DNA of 64,000 nt from Mactromeris polynyma (lineage: Eukaryota; Mollusca; Bivalvia; Venerida; Mactridae). The position numbers and the translations under genes were made by a program. This document shows positions 26,301 to 31,440 of this stretch, one piece after another. The stretch's first letter is position 1, and the number at the start of each line of letters is the position of its first letter. The notes under the pieces are model-generated. The model had not been told where the DNA came from. It was given only the letters and a program-made list of their open reading frames with translations, and made no database searches. Location of the stretch: positions 29,538,762-29,602,761 of the forward strand of contig JASFXZ010000003.1 in assembly GCA_032209605.1 (NCBI GenBank), written 5' to 3'.

Positions 26301-27834
26301 CATTAATTTGTGTACTGGTCGAAACCCAGGGATCACTGTGGTCAGATTGTCTGGTGGCAGTACAAGGCTGAGCTTCTGTGAACACTCCATCATTATACTA
26401 TAATGTACATACTTAAAGCTCATTTTACCGAGTTGTATCACCTGAATTACTCTCCCCTCCTCAACAATAGCTCAATTACATGTATCTGGCGACCCGCATC
26501 ATTGGACACCCATTCCTTTACTCTCCTTGCATCTGTGTATGCATTGAAGCACACAATAGTCGTGAGTTGTCCATTGCAATGACCGTACTTGTTTAACTGT
26601 GTAACAAACCAGTTTAAACGGTTACTGCACGTTCATAAAAACTTTGTCTACATTAAATGCTGTATCGTGTGGCCATGATAGGTATAAATATATTCACTTG
26701 ATATGTTCAACAAAATTGATACAAATGTATACACCTGTACTTACAATCAACAACAAAACAATTGAAATTAAATACAAAGTCGCAATCCTCCTCCTTCGGA
26801 TACCAAGCAAACAAAAGTCAAATAATATATCATAAAGGTCCAATGTTGGTCAGTGCATGCTTATAATCAGTTGTTATTATATGTGCTGATGAAATTGTCC
26901 TTATCAAATGTTGACAGTTTGTCTGCCTATGTTTTTTAAAGTAATGGTCATTTATATAATCAAATGTTAATGTTTAATGTTTATGCTTGACTACATTTAG
27001 AATTATTCTGTTTCAAAACTCATTTCCGTTATGGTTTACTGAGCGTAAAACTACTAGGTACGGAAATTAGACTCGGCCTACAGCGTTCACGGATTTATTA
27101 CATGTATTAGATCCGTGTGTGTTTGAGTATTCGAATTCTTTTTTTCGACTTATTTATTTCTACATCGTGTCGGACCACCGATATATGTAAGTTTACTTAT
27201 GAAGATTTGTAATGGCGTAACAGTAAAGCAAATTTGTTTTAGAGCATCATTTATACGTTTTATAAAAAGCACAAACGCCAATACAATATAGAATCAACTG
27301 GTCGCCGATCACGTACGAATGCCAATTTCGGACATTTCTTGAATTTGGTATCGGTATCGGTATTTGGTACAATTAAGCGAGCACTTGTAAGGGTTCCGAT
27401 AATATAATGGCTCGAAGAAGACCGAACTCGAGGTGTACGTTTTTAAACATGTTTATTAACAACTATGTATATACTGCAGTGACGACCTAGATAGAAGACA
27501 GCGCGGTAGGAGACCAGATCGCAGACGATCACCGTCTTACGATTTTGATGACAACGACTATGGGAGACAACGTTCACGTTACAGGAAAAGAACACCTCCC
27601 CGTCGTGAGAAAACGCCTCCAAGACGTGAGAGAACACCACCTCGACGTGAGCGAACTCCGCCCAGACGCGAAGAGACTCCTCCCAGACGAGAACGAACGC
27701 CGCCTAGACAACAACAGTACTCACCGGCTAGTACACCGGAAGCACCACGAAAACAACAACCAACAAGTAATAACCCTTGGACAACCAAGCGACAACGTAA
27801 CTCACCAGAATCTGACACGGAAGATGAGAGATAA
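2226..27834 (+). CDS. Gene-level entry: coiled-coil protein with alternative Pro-rich C-termini (5' end outside window)
   Basis: Eleven exons, 2226 to 16759, each bounded by AG and GT with matching phases, add up to 1308 nt (436 codons). They encode a highly charged, Gln/Glu/Lys/Arg-rich, Cys-poor rod with heptad-like spacing of Leu, Ile, Met and Val. There are no membrane segments and no signal peptide in the part seen. Three C-terminal routes are readable: exon 12 (17640-18374); exon 13 (19384-19535) plus 20049-20089 plus a 3' exon ending at 24160; or exon 13 plus 27480-27834. The first exon seen starts in phase 0, so the start codon lies upstream or beyond the window. Family is not certain. 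The pattern of many short exons encoding one rod recalls CCDC154-type (DUF4631) proteins, but that is a guess from memory. A structural or cytoskeletal role is inferred from composition only. Confidence 0.75.
2787..2882 (+). CDS. Coiled-coil gene, exon 2
   Basis: Acceptor ATACAG and donor AA|GTATGT. Incoming phase 2 completes an Arg codon. It encodes LSELRDVLVDLRGKHETEQS and continues to VMQTK. Leu/Val occur at a and d type spacing with dense charged residues, consistent with coiled coil. It leaves two bases. Confidence 0.8.
2980..3222 (+). repeat. 80-bp tandem repeat, three copies
   Basis: Three direct copies with period 80 (TTGTTCTGTAGTGTAGTAT begins at about 2991, 3071 and 3151). Only a few differences between copies. 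Lies within intron 2 of the coiled-coil gene. Confidence 0.92.
3402..3627 (+). CDS. Coiled-coil gene, exon 3
   Basis: Acceptor TTGTATTGCAG and donor AAA|GTATGA. At 226 nt it is the longest rod exon, reading INDLSTSMSEQVRKREEN to IQSKYLQLEK without a stop. It is very rich in Glu, Lys and Arg. It ends in phase 0, and the frame fits the exons before and after. Confidence 0.85.
4010..4138 (+). CDS. Coiled-coil gene, exon 4
   Basis: Acceptor TTTGTACAG and strong donor TCT|GTAAGT. Exactly 43 codons, phase 0 at both ends, from LVQREQQSRQDYEK to LHGLKENIS. Charged helix typical of the rod. A phase-0 exon like this can be skipped without frameshift. Confidence 0.85.
4781..4905 (+). CDS. Coiled-coil gene, exon 5
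   Basis: A strong pyrimidine-rich acceptor (CATTTTTTAG) and donor AAG|GTTTGT. Reads GEKSRNRETINKLDQSISIV through MTAEIKS, then leaves two bases of an Arg codon. Regular hydrophobic spacing continues the coiled coil. Confidence 0.82.
5298..5424 (+). CDS. Coiled-coil gene, exon 6
   Basis: Acceptor CCTTGTAG and donor AAG|GTTTAT. Reads KIHEAGTTDQISSVNQKLQI to LSTNSDK, less charged and richer in Ser/Thr/Gln than its neighbours. Incoming phase 2, outgoing phase 0. Confidence 0.8.
5696..5836 (+). CDS. Coiled-coil gene, exon 7
   Basis: Acceptor TATTCACAG and donor TCT|GTGAGT. 47 codons, phase 0 to phase 0, from IKREMKQIMTDQQQGS to MVDAKVAS. Followed by the longest intron of the gene (5.6 kb). Confidence 0.83.
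5837..11482 (+). other. Intron 7 of the coiled-coil gene, 5.6 kb
   Basis: AT-rich intronic sequence with many stops on both strands. A short 30-bp duplication containing TGACAAGCTTGGTCC lies near 8430-8490. The small open frames here lack splice-site support and protein-like composition. Nothing else was recognised. Confidence 0.6.
11483..11602 (+). CDS. Coiled-coil gene, exon 8
   Basis: Acceptor TTTTTACAAACAG and donor GAT|GTAAGT. Exactly 40 codons, phase 0 to phase 0, reading ASQGMAERTNERLEAITKWQ to VQTMPQD. It keeps the frame of exon 7 across the long intron. Confidence 0.85.
12066..12142 (+). CDS. Coiled-coil gene, exon 9
   Basis: Acceptor CTGCAG and donor CG|GTTAGT. Reads IYQLEEKFKLTKADMDNRVS and HETDS, leaving two bases of an Arg codon. 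Charged helical composition. Confidence 0.8.
12505..12601 (+). CDS. Coiled-coil gene, exon 10
   Basis: Acceptor TTTTCATAG and donor GCT|GTAAGT. Reads TREVEALRQELQTMKSRLDR and then PKPASLQDLEA. The Pro-Lys-Pro marks a break in the helix. Ends in phase 0. Confidence 0.83.
12822..13195 (-). mobile_element. Non-LTR retrotransposon 3' fragment
   Basis: Read on the - strand, a short frame (SYVAYPTLHKFNHLM, then YYAFKTRNSL) resembles the extreme C-terminus of the longer retroelement frame at 62063-62908 (YVRHPSVFKFLKMM, then SQAFVIRNSF). It is followed by a 3' end with GGCCGGTGGCC, AATAAATAAA and a GTTA-repeat tail. 5'-truncated, as is usual for LINE insertions. Confidence 0.65.
13228..13320 (-). 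mobile_element. Second retroelement-like 3' end
   Basis: On the - strand: GGCTTGCAGGGAAGACTGGG, then CTTTAAATAAAGTCG and an ATT-rich tail. It looks like a LINE-type 3' end next to a different one at 12822-13195. How far it extends upstream (toward 13660) is unclear. Confidence 0.4.
14095..14222 (-). repeat. CCAAT-containing dispersed repeat, copy 1
   Basis: Its reverse complement shares CTGATTGGTTG, TGACCAATGGCA, TTCTGAGACT and TATAACCTTG with 14980-15095. About 130 bp. Confidence 0.65.
14980..15095 (+). repeat. CCAAT-containing dispersed repeat, copy 2
   Basis: Inverted relative to copy 1, about 0.8 kb away. Shares CTGATTGGTTG, TTGACCAATGGCAA and TTCTGAGACTGGTCTTC. Confidence 0.65.
15847..16073 (-). 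repeat. Foldback element with TGACGTCA ends, copy A
   Basis: About 227 bp. Near-inverted ends GAGC-CGCTG...CCTCTTCTATAAGTGACGT and ACGTCACTTACAGAAGAGGTT...CAGCGCTCAT. Opposite orientation to copies B-E. Central CCATATGG and GCCATATGG palindromes. Within intron 10 of the coiled-coil gene. Confidence 0.85.
16673..16759 (+). CDS. Coiled-coil gene, exon 11 (last shared rod exon)
   Basis: Acceptor CTATATTTCAG and donor TTG|GTGAGT. 29 codons, phase 0 to phase 0: MNVGVRKLADNLQTVKTVLG, then MKIQSEQKL. Both alternative downstream exons (12 and 13) begin in phase 0, so either can follow. Confidence 0.85.
16760..17639 (+). other. Intron between exons 11 and 12
   Basis: AT-rich, with stops in all frames. 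Nothing recognised apart from a pyrimidine-rich 3' end (TTGTCTATTTTGTTTCAG). Confidence 0.6.
17640..18374 (+). CDS. Coiled-coil gene, alternative terminal exon 12 with Pro/Thr repeat tail
   Basis: Acceptor TTGTTTCAG in phase 0, 244 codons, then TAG at 18372-18374. The first ~18 residues (RFSGLEDLQTQINQLKIL) finish the coiled coil. The rest is predicted disordered: a Gly/Asp patch (GLGWDDMGSYGTYTGTP), then a Ser/Thr/Pro/Lys/Asn tail. Within the tail an 18-residue unit built on TPKDGNKTPETGRTGGAK is repeated three times, encoded by a 54-bp tandem repeat at 18057-18218. Several Thr-Pro and Ser-Pro sites could be targets of proline-directed kinases (inference). Coding is supported by long uninterrupted reading and composition. 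A strong donor-like GTAAGA 18 nt after the stop (18392) suggests splicing in the 3'UTR or an alternative route. Confidence 0.82.
   Translation, partial: RFSGLEDLQTQINQLKILTGSQLKIQPTHRSQMDDLDTGLGWDDMGSYGTYTGTPSTSMANDRSRQHMSDPLKPINKPIREDTREGEESPFETKGGLKSMNVQSPTPRGGNTARSPEFKDDPTRGNRTPGNETPDDWRLTPKDGNKTPETGRTGGAKTPKDGNKTPETGRTGGAKTPKDGNKTPETSRTGGRKSSQSNKGRAKSPGKTTPPNQTPPRTPANPNNQSQNNGGQSQRQQDSGLDDI
18057..18218 (+). repeat. 54-bp tandem repeat in coding exon 12, three copies
   Basis: Three direct copies of a 54-bp unit. The first two are nearly identical and the third is more diverged (ends in GGRKSS instead of GGAKTP). The length is a multiple of three, so copy-number change would keep the frame. 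Confidence 0.9.
18375..19383 (+). other. 3'UTR of exon 12 and intron before exon 13
   Basis: AT-rich non-coding sequence. No canonical AATAAA was seen close after the exon 12 stop. Donor-like GTAAGA at 18392. Confidence 0.5.
19384..19535 (+). CDS. Coiled-coil gene, alternative exon 13 (duplicate of exon 12 start)
   Basis: Acceptor TTTTATGTGTGCAG and donor AA|GTAAGT. Phase 0 in, phase 2 out. It reads RGDEVENLQQQIDELKRAVG, then a short Asp/Asn/Gly-rich part ending YGVYNAYK. The first ~17 residues line up with those of exon 12 (R-x-x-x-x-[ED]-x-LQxQI[ND][QE]LK). This supports an ancient exon duplication and mutually exclusive use: exon 12 has a stop, exon 13 has a donor. Confidence 0.78.
20049..20089 (+). 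CDS. Coiled-coil gene, small exon 14 (41 nt)
   Basis: Acceptor ACGTCCTAG and donor CAAG|GTATTG. Incoming phase 2 gives N then DGNNEGNRDDDSQ, continuing the acidic/Asn-rich stretch of exon 13. Outgoing phase 1. Short and acidic, so less certain than the rod exons. Confidence 0.5.
20773..21585. mobile_element. Non-autonomous DNA transposon with TGTGGATTCATTAATTTTCG ends
   Basis: 813 bp. The left end TACTGTGGATTCATTAATTT and right end (reverse complement, finishing AATGAATCCACAGTA) are inverted copies. A second inverted motif, CCACGAATTCAAGTACC, is present toward both ends. No transposase frame. From general knowledge, repeats with these ends are frequent in bivalve genomes. Confidence 0.85.
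21965..22022 (+). repeat. tRNA-like sequence, possible SINE head
   Basis: TTGGCTAGGGTGCC resembles a pol III A box. GTGAGGTTCAGCCCCAC, about 40 bp later, resembles a B box/T arm with imperfect pairing. It does not fold into a convincing full tRNA, so a degenerate tRNA-derived repeat is the better reading. Confidence 0.3.
22206..22300 (+). repeat. 45-bp tandem repeat, two copies
   Basis: TGAAACACATTAC-C/G-TTACACTGAG...GGGTTGCAT occurs twice in a row, at 22206 and 22251, nearly identical. Confidence 0.9.
23878..24160 (+). CDS. Coiled-coil gene, alternative 3' exon 15 (Ser/Pro/Lys tail)
   Basis: The supported coding part reads from about 23913 (VWEIRSRPPIQPTDQSSK) through KPTPPNGPKRPGSSRKS to TGA at 24158-24160. 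It is hydrophilic, basic and Pro-rich like the exon 12 tail. Two acceptors are possible. TATTTAG|TTTGGG at 23913 matches the phase-1 end of exon 14 and keeps this frame. The stronger CATTCCCAG at 23878 matches phase 2, so exon 13 could splice there directly. A phase-0 entry at 23878 would instead read MDDVEVKTHVFSLGDTFKAA and stop at 23964. AATAAA at 24604-24609 is a likely poly(A) signal. Confidence 0.55.
24161..27479 (+). other. Non-coding stretch between exons 15 and 16
   Basis: 3'UTR of exon 15, then AT-rich sequence with no supported exon. The frame at 25548-25811 is hydrophobic, with no splice context. Near 27340-27370 there is a short GGTATC direct repeat. A possible ATG exon lies at 27407-27432 (see exon 16). 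Confidence 0.5.
24604..24609 (+). terminator. Candidate poly(A) signal AATAAA
   Basis: AATAAA about 445 nt after the exon 15 stop; the first canonical signal downstream. Supports 24160 as a real transcript end in one isoform. Confidence 0.45.
27480..27834 (+). CDS. Terminal exon 16: Arg/Pro repeat protein tail (TPPRRE repeats)
   Basis: Acceptor ATATACTGCAG in phase 2, 117 complete codons, TAA at 27832-27834. It opens DDLDRRQRGRRPDRRRSPSY, then carries six tandem T-P-P-R-R-E-type heptads (one with KT, one with ET at the boundary), and ends SPESDTEDER. It is very basic in the middle and acidic at the end, resembling RS/RP-type disordered tails. Phase matches exon 13 (AA|T), making it a third C-terminus of the coiled-coil gene. 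Alternatively it is a separate small gene starting at ATG 27407 (MARRRPNS) with a 47-nt intron, which is unusually short. I favour the first, without proof. Two AATAAA signals follow (27923, 27992). Confidence 0.7.
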
Positions 27835-27922
27835 TTGTCTGAAGTAGGTGCTTTGTCGGAAACTACTACTTGATACCAGTAGCACGACGGCACATAGGAA
27901 TTCAGTTTGTTCTGGGAGTTTA

Positions 27923-27997
27923 AATAAACTGTTGATCACCATTGTGTGTACATGCTTTGTTATATAAATGTCTAGTTTGTTAATGTATACGAATAAA
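27923..27997 (+). terminator. Two AATAAA poly(A) signals after exon 16
   Basis: AATAAA at 27923-27928 and at 27992-27997, 89 and 158 nt after the exon 16 stop. Good placement for the 3' end of the + strand gene. Confidence 0.6.
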
Positions 27998-28035
27998 ATA
28001 TTGCATGTTGAATGCTAAAGCTTGCACTTGTCAAC

Positions 28036-28433
28036 AGGCCGTCAACCATTTAGTCAACAAAATATAGGAAAAATATAAGAAATTTTGCATAAAAATACAC
28101 GAGTTTAGGCAAAACTTTTGAAAAAAAGAGGAAATTCAACGACAGAACATGTTCATTTGAAGTAAAACTTGTAATGTTAACTCACTTGTTCAGCTTCTTA
28201 TCACTTTCTATATAAGGTTAATACTTTACTAAAACATTCGACCAACATCTCAAAAAGCAGCCGTAGCACCCACATGACATCTAAATGGACACCTTTGAAG
28301 ATTTAAAGTTGAACATCCATCCCATCAAAGGTGTCCCTTAAGAAGACCCATGAAAATATGCAAACTATAGGTTTTTGATTATATAGGAAATTTCTTAAAA
28401 ATATATGAACATATAGGAATTGTTTGACGGCCT
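28036..28433. mobile_element. 398-bp MITE-like element with AGGCCGTCAA ends
   Basis: Left end AGGCCGTCAACCATTT and right end AATTGTTTGACGGCCT are inverted repeats. Flanks GCACTTGTCAAC (28024) and GCACTTATTGAAC (28434) look like an imperfect target duplication. No coding frame. It lies in the intergenic gap between the convergent genes. Confidence 0.7.
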
Positions 28434-31371
28434 GCACTTATTGAACATCAGTTGCAAAAATGATGCAAACTCATACAATACAATGTATTTAATGATGAGT
28501 GTAAGCAACATTGTATTGTTCTGTTATATAACGTGTTTTGACGACTTTGTGCGAAGTTGTCTGCTTGTGCCAATGGTTGCATAAAGTGAACATGTCACCA
28601 TTAGATGTCAACATGACAAAATTTAGAATAATTCTACATTCGCTATGGAGCAATACATATAAATCATTCACCTTATAACTGAAGGTTTACATGGACCACT
28701 CTGGTTTCCAAGGCAATCTTCTACATAAGCATTGCAAATTCGTACGCCCTATCAACGAAACACTGGCATGGCTTCATATATAACAAGTTACTTAGTTGAT
28801 TTTCTGTAACATTTGTTTATGAAATGTAATAAAAAGACGAAACTAGAGTGTAACAATTACTTTTATTAGAAATTAGCTTTATAAAACACCTTGTTTACTT
28901 GTCAGATACATAACAGCAGATAACAACTTAAACTACACATGATGCGGATAAAATAAACACAATATAACATATAATACTACCTGTACTGTGCTACATAAAC
29001 ATGATATATTTCATTTGCACGAGTCATATATACAAATATAAGTACATGTATGAGAAATATGAAAATTTGAATACCAGCCACAGAAGAAAATTTGAAATCC
29101 ACAAAACATAAGTTGTAAGAAAGAAAATTTGAGTTGTCTTTTTGAGTTTTATTCTTGCTTTACAGAAGGTTGATATATCAGTTATTCTATGTACGTAGAA
29201 ACTGGATAAATGGATAAAAGGTAGCCATGATCGCACTTACTGAAAGGGGAGATCACTGTGCCAGAGTGGTCACTAGTCAATCAACAACGGTCCAGTACGG
29301 ACATACAGACAGATATACACGTCTCTGACATAAGTTAGAATAATGGCAGAATAGCACAACATGTCCAGTACTAATAATGTTCCCATAACCAAAATATATT
29401 CATAAGAAATTAATAACACCCTCAGTTGCAGGAAATGAACCCTTCTCATAGAATGAAACAGTTTCGTTATTTAGACAAACAATGCGAACATAATTATTTA
29501 GCACATGTATAATCACTATGATGTATTTGACAGATCAAAGGCAATATTGTTTGGATTATACTGTACCGTTGGTGCCTGTTGTGTTTTAATCTCCTGACAA
29601 TTAAGAATGATTACAAACAAAAAGTTATTCCAATTGAAAATAGAAATTATTCAAGTAAATAAATACATATAACATTCAGTAATGTTTTTGTAAAGTAGTT
29701 ATTGTAAATCGCTCCAGAAATATCAATTAACACCACATTATGTACATATTTAGTGTCTCCGTATAGTATGTTTCACAGAGACATAAACACTTTATAAACA
29801 ATGAATATAATATCATACAATATCATACAAGATAGCATTCATACCAGCATATATATATAAACTAAATATTTTATACAATAATTATAGAACAAATTATATA
29901 TATGTTGTCATATTAATGTACACAAAACATATATCATTTCAGGATAACAAAAATTATACACCATCCATGTTATATACTCACAGTTGTAATTACAAAGTAA
30001 TTATTGAATAATTGTTAACCCAGTCTCCGTGTTGCTAATTTCTTGAAAGACTTTTGGTGTTACTGGCATTATTTAACAACAGATCCTTTTCAAGGCTAAA
30101 CTCTGAACCCTTGTGCGTACTGATGGTTGTTATAAACGTTGCTAGGTTACGCAACACATACATTAGTATAGTTCAGCTTCCCATTTATCTCAATATGTAA
30201 ATATCTCAGTGGTAAAGTATTCTAGTCTGAGGTAACAGTTGGTGTTCATAAAAAATCTGTCAGAGGGTTAAAATGTTCTCATCAGTAAAATCTACATGCG
30301 ATAGTACAAACATGTGTATATTGATATAAGATTGACACTCAATGAAGCACTTGCACACAGAAATGTGACAATGTTGGTACGTGGTAGATGTGCCAGAATC
30401 TGCATTATTTGTCGTCTGTTTTAAATTCAGTGGCCATTTTACATCTAAAAAATACACTCGCCCAAAGTTCTAACGCATTACTTTGAGATAACTTGATTTC
30501 GGAAAGACGAACGAGGGGTTGGAACTTTACGATATTATACATGTAGTAGAAAAAACCCAATATAATTACAGATAATAAAATAGAAATAAGTGCTTGAATT
30601 AGGTCCAACAAACAAAGAAATTTTACAGAAAAAATAACTAACAATTTTAATAAAATTTCAGTTTCGTATACTAAAAACAAAGAATTAAGCTTTATGTAAA
30701 TAATTACTAAGCGTGTGTAAGGCACCTATTATTTGAAGCATTACACGAGTCCCCTTAACTGGTGTCGAGACGAAGGAAGCGGACACTTCCGGTTCCACTT
30801 CCGGTCTTTTAAAATTTACAATGTTTTACTTGGATCCACGTGGAAATCTTGTGTTACAAGCTCAAATAGATAACGCTTTTGTTAGATTCAATTAATTATC
30901 TTTAGGGGTACAATCTATTATATTTCTAGTCCTACAGAAAATACATTTTTAGCCGTATTTATGAAAGGGCACACCATTTTCAGCATTTTAATGGACAAAT
31001 TTCCCTCGCATATTCCTTTTAGACCATTTTTCACTCAATACCATTTTTACGACTTTAATACAAAACAACACAATTAGAAAAAGTAATTATGTGAAAGACA
31101 ATAAAACCAGCAAGTCAAAAATCTGATTCATAACATTTAGTGCAGAATTAACACAATTATACCAAACTTTAAATTGATGCGTTAGAACTTTGGATGAGAG
31201 TATAGTTGATATTTCATACTAACTTTTTAGTTACCAATGGAAGTTATTACACTCAGTGAATATTATACGGTGAATAAATTTTTTGTCGAGTTGTTTAATA
31301 TTTCTTACTATAGGCCTAAGATGTATTCCTATACATAATCTAGACAAAGAGTTCTAACATTTTAACCGGTA

Positions 31372-31440
31372 CTATATATACATGTAAGCTGCCTCTGGGT
31401 ACCGCATTGCTTTGATGCACACGCCATTTGTCGCAACAAT
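31372..31440 (-). CDS. CAP gene: last exon
   Basis: Acceptor CTTGACAG gives IVATNGVCIKAMRYPEAAYM, then YI and TAG at 31372-31374. This parallels LIAADVQELGCAIVKCP of the first CAP domain, at the same intron position. A second acceptor 11 nt upstream (TTTGTTTAG, exon to 31451) would read a different frame (MLDRLLRQMACASKQ) and stop nearby. The CAP similarity favours the first. The domain ends before the final strand and hinge. ATTAAA on the - strand at 31294-31299 may serve as poly(A) signal. Confidence 0.65.
   Translation of the reverse strand: MVATNGVCIKAMRYPEAAYMYI

Larger units (their letters stand above)
27835..31371. other. Intergenic region between two convergent genes
   Basis: After the + strand 3' end comes a 398-bp inverted-repeat element (28036-28433), then about 2.9 kb of AT-rich sequence with no supported exon, up to the 3' end of the - strand CAP gene. 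Open frames here are short and lack splice signals. Confidence 0.55.

Noticed and set aside
27579..27893. - strand frame with GGVLSRLGGVRSRRGG-like repeats
   Set aside because: Antisense shadow of the TPPRRE repeat exon; no splice or start support.
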